Shown piece after piece: positions 17,437 through 31,334 of a stretch of DNA of 64,000 nucleotides (position 1 is the stretch's first letter; every line of letters starts with the position of its first letter). Source of the stretch: Polaromonas sp. OV174. Lineage in GTDB: Bacteria; Pseudomonadota; Gammaproteobacteria; Burkholderiales; Burkholderiaceae_C. The stretch covers positions 124,001 through 188,000 of the forward strand of contig NZ_FOKZ01000006.1 of NCBI RefSeq assembly GCF_900112285.1, written 5' to 3'. Position numbers and translations under genes: made by a program. Under the pieces are notes generated by a model. It had not been told where the DNA came from and did not search any database. It worked only from the letters and a program-made list of their open reading frames with translations.

Positions 17437-18813
17437 ATGCTGACACTGCTTTCCTTCGTCGTGACCCTGGGCATACTGATCGCCGTGCATGAATACGGCC
17501 ATTACCGGGTGGCGGTGGCTTGCGGTATCAAGGTGCTGAAGTTCTCCATAGGTTTTGGCAAACCGCTCTATAGCTGGCGGTTGAAGAATAAACCCACCGA
17601 ATTCTCGATCGGCATGCTGCCGCTGGGCGGCTACGTCAAGATGCTGGACGAGCGCGAGGCGCCGGTGGATCCCAGTGAGCGTCATCTGGCCTTCAATACC
17701 CAGCCATTAAAGTATCGTGCGGCAGTTGTGGCCGCAGGCCCCCTGGCCAACTTGTTGCTGGCGGTACTGCTCTATGCCATCGTCAACTGGAGCGGCATGC
17801 AGGAGCCCAAGGCGATTCTGGCCAGCCCAGTCGCAGGCTCTGTCGCCGAGCAAGCCGGCCTGCGCGGGCAGGAAACCGTCCAGCAGGCGGCTTTCGAGGG
17901 TGAGGCACTGCAGCCCGTCCGTTCTTTTGAAGATCTGCGCTGGCGGCTGACACAGGCTGCGCTGGATGGCCGCAATCTGACGCTCATGGTGCAAGGTGAC
18001 TCGGATCGCTCTGCGCGACCGGTTCTGCTGGAGCTTGGCAAATTGGGTAGCGCGGAAGCCGATGCCCAGTTATTCAGGAAGATCGGCATTCTTGGGCCCT
18101 GGACTCAGCCCGTGATGGGCGAGGTCATGGCGGGCAGTGCGGCAGAAAAAGCGGGTTTGCGTGCGGGCGATGTGGTCAGGCGCGTGGGTGATACCGCTAT
18201 CGTCGATGGTCAGCAGTTGCGTGAAGTCATACGCGCTTCTGCGCATTCGCCAGGTGCAAGCGCCACTGCCATGGCCGCGCAAAGCTGGCAGGTCTTGCGC
18301 GCAGGCCAGCCCTTGGTTCTACAGGTCACTCCTGAGCTCAAGCAGGAAGGCGGGTTGGCCGTGGCGCGCATTGGCGCTTATGTGGGCGCGCTGCCAGAGT
18401 TCGTGACGGTGCGTTACGGCCTCTTTGAGGGCTTATGGCAGGGCGGTATCAAGACCTGGGAGGTCTCCGTTCTGACGCTCAAGATGATGGGAAAAATGCT
18501 CATCGGCGAAGCCTCGCTGAAGAATCTGAGCGGCCCTTTGACCATTGCCGATTACGCTGGTAAATCGGCCAGTCTGGGCTGGTCTTCATATCTGGTGTTT
18601 TTGGCTTTGATCAGCGTGAGTCTGGGTGTGCTGAATTTACTGCCGCTGCCAGTTCTGGACGGTGGGCACCTGATGTATTATCTTTGGGAGTGGATCACCG
18701 GCCGAGGCGTGTCTGACGTCTGGATGGACCGGTTGCAGCGCGCAGGCGTTGCGATCCTGCTGGGCATGATGTGTATTGCCCTCTTCAATGATGTCACCCG
18801 GCTTGTGGGCTAA
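17437..18813 (+). CDS. rseP: Site-2 intramembrane metalloprotease RseP
   Basis: RseP cuts the anti-sigma factor RseA within the membrane during the envelope stress response. The 458-residue protein has the zinc motif HEYGH at residues 18-22 in its first membrane helix. PLGGYVKM follows, then two PDZ domains (about residues 115-310), and the second active-site motif LPVLDGGHLMYY near the C-terminus. Four membrane segments are visible. It sits before bamA, as in most proteobacteria. Confidence 0.96.
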   Translation: MLTLLSFVVTLGILIAVHEYGHYRVAVACGIKVLKFSIGFGKPLYSWRLKNKPTEFSIGMLPLGGYVKMLDEREAPVDPSERHLAFNTQPLKYRAAVVAAGPLANLLLAVLLYAIVNWSGMQEPKAILASPVAGSVAEQAGLRGQETVQQAAFEGEALQPVRSFEDLRWRLTQAALDGRNLTLMVQGDSDRSARPVLLELGKLGSAEADAQLFRKIGILGPWTQPVMGEVMAGSAAEKAGLRAGDVVRRVGDTAIVDGQQLREVIRASAHSPGASATAMAAQSWQVLRAGQPLVLQVTPELKQEGGLAVARIGAYVGALPEFVTVRYGLFEGLWQGGIKTWEVSVLTLKMMGKMLIGEASLKNLSGPLTIADYAGKSASLGWSSYLVFLALISVSLGVLNLLPLPVLDGGHLMYYLWEWITGRGVSDVWMDRLQRAGVAILLGMMCIALFNDVTRLVG

Positions 18814-18825
18814 CTCCAACAATTC

Positions 18826-21126
18826 ATGCAAAAGCAATTCAATCGATTCAAAATTCGTGCAGTCAGCGCTATCGCCGCCGGTTTGTTTTTAGTCAATTCA
18901 GCTTGGGCCGTTGATCCTTTCACGGTTCGTGACATACGGGTAGAGGGCTTGCAACGCGTCGAGCCCGGAACAATTTTTGCATCGCTGCCATTTCGTGTGG
19001 GTGAAACCTATAACGATGACAAGGGTTCGACGGCAATTCGTGCCTTGTTCGGCCTGGGTTTGTTCAAGGACGTACGGCTTGAAGTCAGTGGCGACGTGCT
19101 GGTGGTCATTGTCGAGGAGCGTCCTACCGTCGCCGATGTGGATTTTGTCGGTACCAAGGAATTCGACAAGGAGGCGCTGAAGAAGGCGCTTCGCGAGGTT
19201 GGCATCGCGGACGGCCAACCCTTTGACAAGGCGCTGGCCGACAAGGCAGAGCAAGAGCTCAAGCGCCAGTACATCAACAAGAGTCTTTATGGCGTTGAGG
19301 TGATCACCACCGTGACACCGATAGAGCGCAACCGGGTCAATCTGACTTTTAGCGTTGTAGAAGGCGATGTCGCCAAAATCAAGGAAATCCACATCACCGG
19401 CAACAAGGCATTCAGCGAGTCAACCTTGCTGAACCTGTTCGATCTGGATACCGGCGGCTGGCTCAGCTGGTACACCAAGTCTGACCGCTATTCCCGAGCC
19501 AAGCTCAATGCGGATATCGAAACGCTGCGCTCCTACTACCTGTCGCGTGGCTATCTTGAGTTCAAGATTGACTCGACCCAGGTGGCAATATCGCCTGACA
19601 AGCAGAGCATTGCGATCACGCTGAACGTCACCGAGGGTGAGCGCTTTATCGTATCGGGCGTCAAGCTTGAGGGAAATTACCTGGGTAAGGAAGAGGAGTT
19701 CAAGTCCTTGGTGACCATCAAGCCAGGTGAGGCTTATAACGCCGATGCGGTGGCCGAAACAACCAAGGCCTTCTCCGATTACTTTGGCACTTTTGGCTTT
19801 GCTTTCGCCAAGGTCGAAGTCACCCCGGAAATTGACCGGGCCAATAATCGGGTGGCTTTTGTGTTGCAGGCAGAGCCCTCGCGCCGGGCTTATGTGCGGC
19901 GTATCAACGTGGCCGGTAACAATCGCACGCGTGACGAGGTTGTGCGCCGGGAGTTCCGCCAGTTTGAGTCATCCTGGTATGACGGCGACAAGATTCGCCT
20001 TTCGCGCGACCGTGTTGACCGTCTCGGATTCTTTAATGAAGTCAGCATGGACACGCAAGAGGTCACTGGTACGGCGGACCAGGTTGACGTGACAGTCAAT
20101 GTGGTTGAAAAACCTACCGGCAACTTGCAACTGGGCGCCGGTTACTCTAGCGCCGACAGCGTCTCCCTGATGTTTGGCATCAAGCAGGAAAATGTTTTCG
20201 GCTCGGGTAACTATCTGGGTATTGACGTCAACACCAGCAAATCCAATCGCCAGCTTGTCTTGAGCACGATTGATCCTTATTTCACGGCCGACGGTATTTC
20301 CCGCAGCATTGATGTTTACGACCGTACCTCCTCGCCATTGACGGGGCAGGGCGGTGACTACAAATTGAAAACGCGCGGCGCCAGTATTCGTTTTGGCGTA
20401 CCTTTTACTGAAACTGACACGGTTTATTTCGGCAGCGGCTACGAACGTCTGACAATCGTGCCAGGTACGCTTTTGCCTGTCAGCTATTTAGATTATGCGA
20501 ATCAGTTTGGTTACACCAGTAGCTCCATTCCCCTGACCGTAGGCTGGTCGCGCGATACCAGGGATAGTGCTTTGGTGCCTACCTCGGGGCGCTATCAGCG
20601 TGTTTATGGCGATTGGGGTGTGGCCGGTGACATTAAATTTGTGCGGGTTAATTACCAGATCCAGCAGTACATTCCGCTCAACAAGCAATTCACCATCGCC
20701 CTGAATGGCGAATTGGGCTGGGGTAAAGGCCTGAGCGGCCAGCCTTACCCGCTTTTTAAGAACTACTATTCGGGCGGCCTGGGCTCTGTGCGTGGTTTTG
20801 AGCAGAGTTCGCTAGGGCCTCGTGACACGTCGGATCTGGCAACTGGTGCGCCCAAGAAGCTGACGCTGAATGCCGAACTGGTTGCCCCGTTTCCGGGCGC
20901 GGGTAATGACCGGACACTGCGAATTTACGGTTTTGTCGATGCAGGTAACGTGTTCAAGGAAAGTTACAAGCTGAATGGCCCCGATGGCTTGCGTGTCTCG
21001 ACTGGCCTTGGTATTAGCTGGATTTCCCCGGTGGGGCCTCTTCGTATCGCCTATGCGGTACCTATACGTAAACAGTCAACCGATAGAATAGAGCGGTTGC
21101 AATTCCAAATTGGTACATCATTCTAA
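18826..21126 (+). CDS. bamA: Outer membrane protein assembly factor BamA
   Basis: BamA is the central Omp85 protein that inserts beta-barrel proteins in the outer membrane. The 766-residue precursor has a Sec signal peptide ending near SAWA-V (residue 28), five POTRA domains (about 30-430) and a 16-strand barrel. The lid-loop motif SVRGFE is present, and the C-terminal aromatic signal ends in Phe (QIGTSF). It lies between rseP and skp, all parts of one envelope-biogenesis run. Confidence 0.97.
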   Translation: MQKQFNRFKIRAVSAIAAGLFLVNSAWAVDPFTVRDIRVEGLQRVEPGTIFASLPFRVGETYNDDKGSTAIRALFGLGLFKDVRLEVSGDVLVVIVEERPTVADVDFVGTKEFDKEALKKALREVGIADGQPFDKALADKAEQELKRQYINKSLYGVEVITTVTPIERNRVNLTFSVVEGDVAKIKEIHITGNKAFSESTLLNLFDLDTGGWLSWYTKSDRYSRAKLNADIETLRSYYLSRGYLEFKIDSTQVAISPDKQSIAITLNVTEGERFIVSGVKLEGNYLGKEEEFKSLVTIKPGEAYNADAVAETTKAFSDYFGTFGFAFAKVEVTPEIDRANNRVAFVLQAEPSRRAYVRRINVAGNNRTRDEVVRREFRQFESSWYDGDKIRLSRDRVDRLGFFNEVSMDTQEVTGTADQVDVTVNVVEKPTGNLQLGAGYSSADSVSLMFGIKQENVFGSGNYLGIDVNTSKSNRQLVLSTIDPYFTADGISRSIDVYDRTSSPLTGQGGDYKLKTRGASIRFGVPFTETDTVYFGSGYERLTIVPGTLLPVSYLDYANQFGYTSSSIPLTVGWSRDTRDSALVPTSGRYQRVYGDWGVAGDIKFVRVNYQIQQYIPLNKQFTIALNGELGWGKGLSGQPYPLFKNYYSGGLGSVRGFEQSSLGPRDTSDLATGAPKKLTLNAELVAPFPGAGNDRTLRIYGFVDAGNVFKESYKLNGPDGLRVSTGLGISWISPVGPLRIAYAVPIRKQSTDRIERLQFQIGTSF

Positions 21127-21632
21127 TGAAGCATTATTCAAGCAAAATCCTCGTCGGCCTCGCTATTGCATTGGCCGGGTTTACTGTCAGCGCGCAGGAG
21201 TTCAAGGTTGGAGTGGTGAATCTGGATCGGATTTTCCGCGAAGCCAACTCGGCCAAGACTGCACAGACCAAGCTGGAGCAGGAATTCAGCAAGCGCGAAA
21301 AAGAGCTTGCTGATCTTGCCAGTCAGTTGAAAGCTCAATCCGACAAGTTTGAGCGCGAAGCACCTACGCTGGCAGAAAGTCAGCGTATCGTGCGTCAGCG
21401 CCAACTGGTTGATCAGGATCGAATTTTCCAGACCAAGCGCCGCGAGTTTCAGGAGGACCTGAGCACCCGTAAAAACGAGGAGCTGCAGCAGGTCATCGAG
21501 CGCGCGAATAAAGTGGTGAAGACGCTCGCAGAAACCGAGAAATACGACCTGATTCTGCAGGAGTCGGTCTATGTCAACCCCAAGCATGACATCACCGACA
21601 AGGTGATCAAAGCGCTGAACGCTGCCCGTTAA
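21126..21632 (+). CDS. skp: Periplasmic chaperone Skp (OmpH)
   Basis: The 168-residue protein has a signal peptide (cut near SAQ-E, about residue 23). A short beta core ([12 protein letters not shown]) is followed by a long charged coiled coil (about 50-140), as in the trimeric chaperone Skp that carries unfolded outer-membrane proteins to BamA. Its start overlaps the bamA stop by one base. The length is family-typical. Confidence 0.93.
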   Translation: MKHYSSKILVGLAIALAGFTVSAQEFKVGVVNLDRIFREANSAKTAQTKLEQEFSKREKELADLASQLKAQSDKFEREAPTLAESQRIVRQRQLVDQDRIFQTKRREFQEDLSTRKNEELQQVIERANKVVKTLAETEKYDLILQESVYVNPKHDITDKVIKALNAAR

Positions 21633-21678
21633 TTCAGGGTGTGCGCAGCAGCATCCCTCTAGACATGGCAGGCGCAGT

Positions 21679-22746
21679 GTGACACTTCGTCTGGTCGATA
21701 TTGTCCAGTCCCTGGCGGGCAAGGCCCAGGCTGAGTTGCTGGGTGACCCCGAGCTGCTAATCCAGGGCCTGTCGACCCTGGAGGCCGCCGGCCCCCAGGA
21801 TCTGAGTTTTCTTAGCCACCCCAAATACCTTGGCAAGCTTGCCCAATCGGGCGCAGCTTGCGTGGTGGTGGGGCCGGCTGCCCGCGAAGCTGCCCTGAGC
21901 CGTGGTCCCTGCATCGTGGTCGACGACCCCTATCACTACTTTGCACTGATCACTCAGCTCTGGAAAGCGCGACTTGTCCCGGCGCCCGCGCCGTCCCTCC
22001 ATCCCGCTGCCTATATCGATCCCGGCGCCATCCTGGCCCCCGGTGTTTCCGTCGGTGCGTTTGCCTGCATTGCTGCGGGTGCCGTGATCGGTGAGGGAGC
22101 GCAGATCGCCGAGCATTGCGTCATTGGGCGGGATGTCGTCATTGGCGCGGGCAGCCGCCTCTCGGCGCGGGTCACCGTGGCCTATGGTTGCCGTGTCGGT
22201 GAGCGCTGCCTGATTCATCCGGGAGCGGTGATCGGTGCGGATGGTTTTGGCTTTGCGCCGCACGATGGTGAATGGGTAAAGATAGAGCAGCTTGGCGCGG
22301 TGCAAATTGGCAACGACGTGGAAATTGGCGCCAACACCTGTATTGATCGTGGCGCCTTGCAAGACACCGTGCTGGAGGATGGCGTCAAGCTTGATAACCT
22401 CGTGCAAATAGGTCATAACGTGCGTATAGGTCGGCACAGTGCCATGGCAGGTTGCGCCGGCGTGGCCGGTAGCGCCACGATTGGCGCACATTGCACGGTA
22501 GGTGGCGGCGCTATTGTGCTGGGCCATTTGAGCCTGGCAGATCATGTGCATGTTTCGGCGGCCTCCGTGGTGACGCGCTCCATTTCGAAGCCCGGGCACT
22601 ATACCGGCCTGTTTCCCATCGACGACAATGCGGCCTGGGAAAAAAATGCTGCCACGCTCAAGCAACTGCACAGCTTGCGCGAAAGGCTCAAACAGACTGA
22701 AAAGACCCTGGCACGCGACCAGGGCACATTCAAAGAAAAATCATGA
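21679..22746 (+). CDS. lpxD: UDP-3-O-(3-hydroxyacyl)glucosamine N-acyltransferase
   Basis: LpxD adds the second 3-hydroxyacyl chain in lipid A synthesis. The 355-residue protein starts with GTG. It has an N-terminal uridine-binding domain, then a left-handed beta helix of hexapeptide repeats with the catalytic His in [12 protein letters not shown], and a short C-terminal helix. It belongs to lpxD-fabZ-lpxA-lpxB-rnhB. Its stop overlaps fabZ by 4 bp. Confidence 0.97.
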   Translation: MTLRLVDIVQSLAGKAQAELLGDPELLIQGLSTLEAAGPQDLSFLSHPKYLGKLAQSGAACVVVGPAAREAALSRGPCIVVDDPYHYFALITQLWKARLVPAPAPSLHPAAYIDPGAILAPGVSVGAFACIAAGAVIGEGAQIAEHCVIGRDVVIGAGSRLSARVTVAYGCRVGERCLIHPGAVIGADGFGFAPHDGEWVKIEQLGAVQIGNDVEIGANTCIDRGALQDTVLEDGVKLDNLVQIGHNVRIGRHSAMAGCAGVAGSATIGAHCTVGGGAIVLGHLSLADHVHVSAASVVTRSISKPGHYTGLFPIDDNAAWEKNAATLKQLHSLRERLKQTEKTLARDQGTFKEKS

Positions 22747-23183
22747 TGGATATTCACCAAATTCTCAAGGCCTTGCCACACCGCTACCCCATTTTGCTGG
22801 TCGATCGCGTGCTGGAAATCGAAACTGGTAAGCGCATCAAGGCGCTTAAAAATGTCACGATCAACGAGCCGTTTTTCACCGGCCACTTTCCTCACCATCC
22901 CGTGATGCCTGGCGTGTTGATGCTGGAGGCCATGGCGCAGGCTGCGGCCTTGTTGGCCTTCAATACATTGGGCGTAACCCCTGACGACAAGACGGTGTAC
23001 TACTTTGCCGGCATTGATGGCGCCCGTTTCAAGCGCCCGGTGGGACCTGGCGATCAGCTGATCATGGATGTGACGCTGGATCGCATGAAGGCCGGCATTT
23101 TCAAGTTCAAGGGCGTGACCCGTGTCGGCGAGCATGTGGTTTGCGAGGCTGAACTGATGTGCACCATGCGCACCATTGCCTGA
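22743..23183 (+). CDS. fabZ: 3-hydroxyacyl-ACP dehydratase FabZ
   Basis: The 146-residue hot-dog-fold enzyme dehydrates 3-hydroxyacyl-ACP in fatty acid elongation. The catalytic His is in [13 protein letters not shown] and the Glu is in [17 protein letters not shown] 22743 overlaps the lpxD stop; ATG 22746 is equally possible. Its place between lpxD and lpxA links fatty acid and lipid A synthesis, which compete for the same 3-hydroxyacyl-ACP. Confidence 0.97.
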   Translation: MMDIHQILKALPHRYPILLVDRVLEIETGKRIKALKNVTINEPFFTGHFPHHPVMPGVLMLEAMAQAAALLAFNTLGVTPDDKTVYYFAGIDGARFKRPVGPGDQLIMDVTLDRMKAGIFKFKGVTRVGEHVVCEAELMCTMRTIA

Positions 23184-23193
23184 GCTTGATGCC

Positions 23194-24006
23194 ATGAGCT
23201 TGCAAGTCGCTGCGCCCGGCATTCATGCCACGGCGCTGATTGATCCTCTGGCCCAGCTTGACAGCACGGTCAGTGTTGGACCTTACACCGTCATTGGACC
23301 GCATGTGAAGGTGGGGGCGGGCACCACGATTGGCGCCCACTGCGTGATCGAGGGCCACACCACGATTGGCCGCGACAACCGCATTTTCCAGTTCAACTCG
23401 CTTGGTGCCATTCCGCAAGACAAAAAATATGCGGGCGAGCCCTGCGAGCTGGTGATTGGTGACCGCAATACCATTCGCGAGTTCTGCACCTTTAATATCG
23501 GCTCGCCGGGTGACAACGGCGTGACCCGAGTGGGTGATGACAACTGGATCATGGCCTACGTCCATCTGGCGCATGACTGCGTGGTGGGCAATCACACGAT
23601 TTTTGCCAACAACACCCAATTGGCCGGTCACGTACAGGTGGGCGACTGGGTCATTCTGGGCGGGTTCACCGTTGTGCACCAGTTTGTCAGGCTGGGCGCG
23701 CACAGCATGACGGCGATGTGCGCCTTGCTGTTTGCCGATTTGCCGCCTTTCGTCATGTCGCAAGGCCAACCGGCCGCGGCGCGGAGCATGAACTTCGAAG
23801 GGCTGCGGCGCCGGGGCTTTTCGCCCGAGCGGATTTCCGCCGTCAAGGCCATGCACAAGGCTTTGTACCGCGAGGATCTGACGCTGGAACAGGCCCAGAA
23901 ACGCATTGCCGGCTTGTCGGAAACCTATCCGGAATCCGCGCCGGATGTGCATATGATGCTCTCTTTTTTAGAGCGAACCTCGCCCCAGCGCGGTATCGTC
24001 CGCTAG
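23194..24006 (+). CDS. lpxA: UDP-N-acetylglucosamine O-acyltransferase LpxA
   Basis: LpxA performs the first acylation of lipid A synthesis. The 270-residue protein is a hexapeptide-repeat beta helix with the catalytic His in [12 protein letters not shown] and a helical C-terminal domain ([18 protein letters not shown]). I take ATG 23194 rather than the in-frame TTG at 23176, which overlaps the fabZ end. It is followed directly by lpxB. Confidence 0.96.
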   Translation: MSLQVAAPGIHATALIDPLAQLDSTVSVGPYTVIGPHVKVGAGTTIGAHCVIEGHTTIGRDNRIFQFNSLGAIPQDKKYAGEPCELVIGDRNTIREFCTFNIGSPGDNGVTRVGDDNWIMAYVHLAHDCVVGNHTIFANNTQLAGHVQVGDWVILGGFTVVHQFVRLGAHSMTAMCALLFADLPPFVMSQGQPAAARSMNFEGLRRRGFSPERISAVKAMHKALYREDLTLEQAQKRIAGLSETYPESAPDVHMMLSFLERTSPQRGIVR

Positions 24007-24012
24007 GTGTCC

Positions 24013-25239
24013 ATGTCTGTGCAGCCAAACTCTCTGCCCAGCCGTGGAGAGGCTGGTGCCGACAAGCCAGAACTTCAAGCAGCTCCCAGCGTGGCCATGG
24101 TCGCGGGTGAAACCTCGGGCGATTTGCTGGCGGGTTTGCTGCTCGATGGCCTGAAGGCGCGCTGGCCGGCCTTGGCCTCTGTCGGTATAGGCGGGCCGCA
24201 GATGATGCGCCGGGGTTTTCGGGCCTGGTGGCCCAGCGAGAAGCTGGCGGTGCACGGTTATGGTCTGGACGTGCTGCGCCGTTATCGTGAAATCGTCGGC
24301 ATACGCGAACAGTTGAAAAAGCGTTTGCTTGACCAAGCCGGGATGCGGCCCGATGTTTTCATTGGTGTCGATGCACCCGATTTCAATCTTGATCTGGAGG
24401 CCGCGCTAAAGGCCCAAGGCATCAAGACCGTGCATTTTGTCTGCCCTTCTATCTGGGCCTGGCGCGCCGATAGGGTCGAAAAAATCAGGCGCAGCGTGGA
24501 TCACGTGCTGTGTATTTTTCCCTTTGAGCCGGCCTTGCTGGCCTCGCACGGGATAGCGGCGACCTATGTCGGCCATCCGCTGGCCAGCGTTATTCCCATG
24601 GAGTCGGACCGGGCTGCGGCCAGGCGGCGGCTGGGCCTGCAGGACGAAGATACGGTGGTGGCCATCCTGCCGGGCAGCCGAAAATCCGAAATCCAGAATC
24701 TGGCAATGCGCTTCTTTAAGGCTGCAGCCCTTGTCAAGGGGGCGCAGCCTGCTATCAAGTTTGTAGTCCCTGCGGTTCCCGCGCTGAAGCTGTGGATAGA
24801 GCAGTTGGCCGATAAGGCTGGTGTGCGCGCTGACCTGCAGATCGTCGAAGGCCAGTCGCATACCGTGCTGGCCGCGTGCGACCTGACCCTGATTGCCAGT
24901 GGCACGGCCACGCTGGAAGCGGCCCTGTTCAAGCGCCCCATGGTGATTGCCTACAACATGACCTGGCTGTCGTGGCAGATCATGAGGCGCAAGCAGCTGC
25001 AGCCCTGGGTGGGCTTGCCGAATATTCTTTGTGGTGAGTTTGTCGTGCCCGAATTGCTGCAGGATGCGGCCACGCCCGCGGCGCTGGCAGATGCGCTGCT
25101 GCAATGGATAGAGGCCAAGTCCTCGGCGCCCGACAAAATAGCCGCGGTTCAACAACGATTCACCCAGCTGCATGCCGAGTTGCGGCGCGATACCTCTCAA
25201 TTAGCAAGTGATGCGATCCAAAAAATTCTCCAAGCCTGA
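24013..25239 (+). CDS. lpxB: Lipid-A-disaccharide synthase
   Basis: LpxB joins UDP-diacylglucosamine and lipid X. Signatures in the 408-residue protein are [51 protein letters not shown] and [21 protein letters not shown]. The first 25 residues are a variable extension. GTG 24007 is an alternative start. A copy of the dispersed repeat lies at 24720-24767. The 3' end overlaps rnhB by 29 bases. Confidence 0.96.
   Translation: MSVQPNSLPSRGEAGADKPELQAAPSVAMVAGETSGDLLAGLLLDGLKARWPALASVGIGGPQMMRRGFRAWWPSEKLAVHGYGLDVLRRYREIVGIREQLKKRLLDQAGMRPDVFIGVDAPDFNLDLEAALKAQGIKTVHFVCPSIWAWRADRVEKIRRSVDHVLCIFPFEPALLASHGIAATYVGHPLASVIPMESDRAAARRRLGLQDEDTVVAILPGSRKSEIQNLAMRFFKAAALVKGAQPAIKFVVPAVPALKLWIEQLADKAGVRADLQIVEGQSHTVLAACDLTLIASGTATLEAALFKRPMVIAYNMTWLSWQIMRRKQLQPWVGLPNILCGEFVVPELLQDAATPAALADALLQWIEAKSSAPDKIAAVQQRFTQLHAELRRDTSQLASDAIQKILQA
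24720..24767 (+). repeat. Dispersed palindromic repeat, copy in lpxB
   Basis: GGCTGCAGCCCTTGTC, then GCGCAGCCTGCTATCAAGTT and TGTAGT; within lpxB. Confidence 0.6.
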
Positions 25240-25828
25240 ACAAACGGCTTTGTCCTGGGATGTGCCCGGACTGATAGCCGGTGTTGATGAGGCCGGACGT
25301 GGCCCCCTGGCCGGGCCGGTGGTGGCCGCCGCCGTCATTCTTGATGAGTTGAATCCCATCGCTGGGCTGGCCGACTCCAAAAAACTCACGGCCCTCAAGC
25401 GTGAAAAACTTTATGACGAAATCCGCGCTAAGGCGCTGTGCTGCTCTGTGGCCATGGCCAGCGTCGAGGAAATTGACCGGCTGAATATTTTGCAGGCCAC
25501 CATGCTGGCCATGAAGCGGGCGGTAGAGGGCTTGCGACTCAAGCCCAATAAGGTACTGGTGGACGGCAACCGGCTGCCGTCGCTGGATATCCTGGCCGAA
25601 GCCATTGTTAAGGGCGATGCGCTGGTGCAGTCGATTTCGGCCGCTTCGATTCTGGCCAAGGTCTCGCGCGATCGCTGGTGCGCCGAGTTCCACCTGGAGT
25701 ATCCGCAATATGGTTTTGCCGGCCACAAGGGTTATGGCACGGCCGCGCATCTGGCCGCCCTGCGTGAACACGGTGCCTGCCCCCAGCACCGTCGCTCGTT
25801 TTCTCCTGTTGCGGCGGTATTGCCATGA
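25211..25828 (+). CDS. rnhB: Ribonuclease HII
   Basis: RNase HII removes misincorporated ribonucleotides and RNA primers from DNA. The 205-residue protein has the motif [20 protein letters not shown] with the catalytic Asp-Glu pair, LADSKKLT, and the C-terminal [13 protein letters not shown] 25208 is an alternative start. It overlaps lpxB and the following methyltransferase gene (4 bp), so it is part of the same unit. Confidence 0.96.
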   Translation: MRSKKFSKPEQTALSWDVPGLIAGVDEAGRGPLAGPVVAAAVILDELNPIAGLADSKKLTALKREKLYDEIRAKALCCSVAMASVEEIDRLNILQATMLAMKRAVEGLRLKPNKVLVDGNRLPSLDILAEAIVKGDALVQSISAASILAKVSRDRWCAEFHLEYPQYGFAGHKGYGTAAHLAALREHGACPQHRRSFSPVAAVLP

Positions 25829-26610
25829 GCCATGAATTTTCAGTGCCCGTCACGCATATTTCTTCGCGCGACAACGCCTTCATCAAGGACTTGCGCAAGC
25901 TGTCGCAAGACAGCACGGCTTATCGCAAGCAGGGCCGGGTCTGGCTGGAGGGTGATCATCTTTGCCGCGCGGCACTGGCTCGTGGCTTGAAGCCTGCTGT
26001 GGCCATTTTTTCAGAGTCTTTTTGGCCTCTGGCGCCCACAGAATGGACGCAGGTAGCTACTAAAAACATAGTCATTTCCGATGCGCTGCTGCCGGAAATC
26101 AGCGGCCTGGAGTCGCCCGCACGCATGGGTTTTGTGCTGGAGCTGCCGGGCGCGCCGGCCTTGTTGCCCGATGCGGCCTCGGTGATTCTGGACCGGGTGC
26201 AGGACGCGGGCAACGTGGGTTCCATTTTGCGCAGCGCGGCGGCCTTCGGTTTTAGCCAGATCATTGCGCTCAAGGGCACGGCCGCGCTCTGGTCGCCCAA
26301 GGTGCTGCGTGCCGGCATGGGCGCGCACTTTGCCTTGCGCCTGGTCGAGGGTGTGGCACCCGAGGTGCTGGCCGACTTGACGATTCCCATCGTTGTCACC
26401 AGTTCGCACCATGGCAACTTTCTGCACCAGCAGCCGATTCCCATGCCCTGCGCCTGGGCCATGGGCCACGAAGGGCAGGGCGTTGGCGACCACCTGATGG
26501 AGCGCGCTAGCCTGAAGGTGCGCATAGACCAGCCCGGTGGCGAGGAGTCGCTCAATGTCGCGGCTGCTGCTGCCATCTGCCTGTATGCCAGCACACTGGT
26601 TCGCGCATAA
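25825..26610 (+). CDS. TrmH/SpoU-family rRNA/tRNA 2'-O-methyltransferase
   Basis: The 261-residue protein has the three SpoU motifs: [14 protein letters not shown] (motif 1), [10 protein letters not shown] (motif 2) and [12 protein letters not shown] (motif 3). They form the knotted SAM site. An N-terminal substrate-binding segment (about residues 10-70; [23 protein letters not shown]) resembles the RlmB/TsnR type. The RNA target cannot be told. A copy of the dispersed repeat sits at 26041-26072, in the stretch between the two domains. It is coupled to rnhB. Confidence 0.88.
   Translation: MSHEFSVPVTHISSRDNAFIKDLRKLSQDSTAYRKQGRVWLEGDHLCRAALARGLKPAVAIFSESFWPLAPTEWTQVATKNIVISDALLPEISGLESPARMGFVLELPGAPALLPDAASVILDRVQDAGNVGSILRSAAAFGFSQIIALKGTAALWSPKVLRAGMGAHFALRLVEGVAPEVLADLTIPIVVTSSHHGNFLHQQPIPMPCAWAMGHEGQGVGDHLMERASLKVRIDQPGGEESLNVAAAAAICLYASTLVRA
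26041..26072 (+). repeat. Dispersed palindromic repeat, copy in the SpoU methyltransferase
   Basis: GACGCAGGTAGCTACTAAAA then ACATAGT. Confidence 0.5.
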
Positions 26611-26647
26611 CTGGCTTGAGTGCAAGCTAAAACTGGCGCCCGCACGC

Positions 26648-26653
26648 TATAAT
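26648..26653 (+). promoter_or_regulatory. Probable -10 box of the carAB promoter
   Basis: A perfect TATAAT lies 135 bases before the carA start in a spacer that otherwise holds only the structured leader. The -35 region is weak. Position and perfect match support it. Confidence 0.55.
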
Positions 26654-26675
26654 CAGTGGCTTTTCAAAACACAGC

Positions 26676-26764
26676 TTCGCCCAAGCGCACATAAAGCAAA
26701 CACCCTTACAAAAGCAATCTACAAGAGTCTTGCCAAAGACGTTTCTTGTGCGCGCTTGGGCGAA
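26676..26764 (+). promoter_or_regulatory. Long-range stem in the carA leader RNA
   Basis: The 16 bases 26676-26691 pair with 26747-26764, with a 2-base bulge as the only defect (TTCGCCCAAGCGC plus ACA against the reverse complement). The stem encloses 55 nt and ends 23 bases before the carA start codon. Such a stem in the leader of a pyrimidine/arginine operon suggests control of transcription or translation. No T run follows, so a plain terminator is unlikely. Confidence 0.55.
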
Positions 26765-26787
26765 CCGTAACCAACCCGGAGAACCCA

Positions 26788-27961
26788 GTGCTTTTGTCTC
26801 TACAGGGAACACGCGAAACAAGCCCTCACGCCATTTTGGCGCTCGCAGACGGCACGGTCTTTATCGGTCATTCGATTGGAGCTGCGGGCTCCACGATCGG
26901 CGAGGTGGTGTTCAACACCGCCATGACCGGCTATCAGGAAATCCTCACGGATCCCAGCTATTGCCAGCAGCTCGTCACGCTGACTTATCCCCATATCGGT
27001 AATTACGGCATCAATGCCGAAGACGTTGAAGCCGAAAAAATCCATGCAGCCGGCCTGATCATCAAGGACTTGCCTTTGCTGGCCTCGAATTTCCGCCTGA
27101 CCATGACGCTGTCGGAGTATCTGGTCAAGGAAAAGACGGTGGCCATTGCGGGTATCGATACCCGTCAGCTGACCCGTCACCTGCGCACCAAGGGCGCGCA
27201 AAACGGCTGTATTTTGGCGCTCGCCCAAGGCGAAGCGGTCAGTCAGGCCGCGATTGACAAGGCCCTGGCGGCGGCCAGGGGCGCACCCAACATGGCCGGG
27301 CTTGATCTGGCCAAGGTCGTGTCGGTGAGGCAGACCTACGAGTGGGCGCAGACCGAGTGGAAGCTCGGCTCGGGCTACGGTGTGCAGATCACTCCGCGTT
27401 TTCACGTCGTGGCCTTTGACTTTGGCGTGAAGAAGAACATTCTGCGCATGCTGGCCGAACGCGGCGCGCGCATCACGGTGGTGCCGGCGCAAACCCCGGC
27501 CGCCGACGTGCTCAAGCTCAAGCCCGATGGCATCTTTTTGTCCAACGGCCCTGGCGACCCGCAGCCCTGCGACTACGCGATTGCCGCCACGCGCGAGTTG
27601 ATCGAAACCGGCATCCCGACCTTCGGCATTTGCCTGGGCCACCAGATCATGGCCTTGGCCAGCGGTGCGACCACTTTCAAGATGCAGTCCAGCCATCACG
27701 GCGCCAACCACCCGGTCAAAGACCTGGACAACGGCCGCGTCAGCATCACCAGCCAGAACCACGGTTTTGCGGTCAACGCCGACAACCTGCCAGCCAACCT
27801 GCGCGCCACCCACGTCAGCCTGTTTGACGGCACGCTGCAGGGCCTGGCCCGCACCGACAAGCCGGCTTTCTGCTTCCAGGGCCACCCGGAAGCCTCACCC
27901 GGCCCGCACGATATTTCGTATCTATTTGACCGCTTCACGGCACTGATGGAGCAACACAAAC

Positions 27962-27969
<8 letters not shown>
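26788..27969 (+). CDS. carA: Carbamoyl phosphate synthase small (glutaminase) subunit
   Basis: CarA splits glutamine and passes ammonia to CarB for carbamoyl phosphate, a precursor of arginine and pyrimidines. The start is GTG 26788 with CCGGAGA seven bases upstream; earlier in-frame codons lie in the leader stem. The 393-residue protein shows [10 protein letters not shown], the class I amidotransferase nucleophile in [13 protein letters not shown], and the His/Glu pair in [11 protein letters not shown]. The 3' end overlaps carB by 8 bases. Confidence 0.96.
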
Positions 27970-31219
<3,250 letters not shown>

Positions 31220-31233
31220 CAATCGGTGTCTTC

Positions 31234-31254
31234 ATCCGGCCGATCAGGCCGGAT
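31234..31254 (+). terminator. Hairpin after carB, possible terminator
   Basis: The perfect 8-bp stem ATCCGGCC/GGCCGGAT has a 5-nt loop and lies 14 bases after the carB stop. Only a short, broken T run follows, so termination may be partial. Confidence 0.45.
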
Positions 31255-31283
31255 TTGAATTAAACTTCAAGTGGATTCAACAT

Positions 31284-31308
31284 GCCGCTGCCAGGTGACT
31301 GGCGGCGG
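31284..31308 (+). promoter_or_regulatory. Hairpin in the greA leader
   Basis: GCCGCTGCCAG pairs with CTGGCGGCGG (one T-G pair) around a GTGA tetraloop, 26 bases before the greA start. Leader attenuation of greA is known in E. coli; whether this hairpin does the same is open. Confidence 0.35.
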
Positions 31309-31334
31309 TTTCGCATTTTGCAGGACGAAATAAC

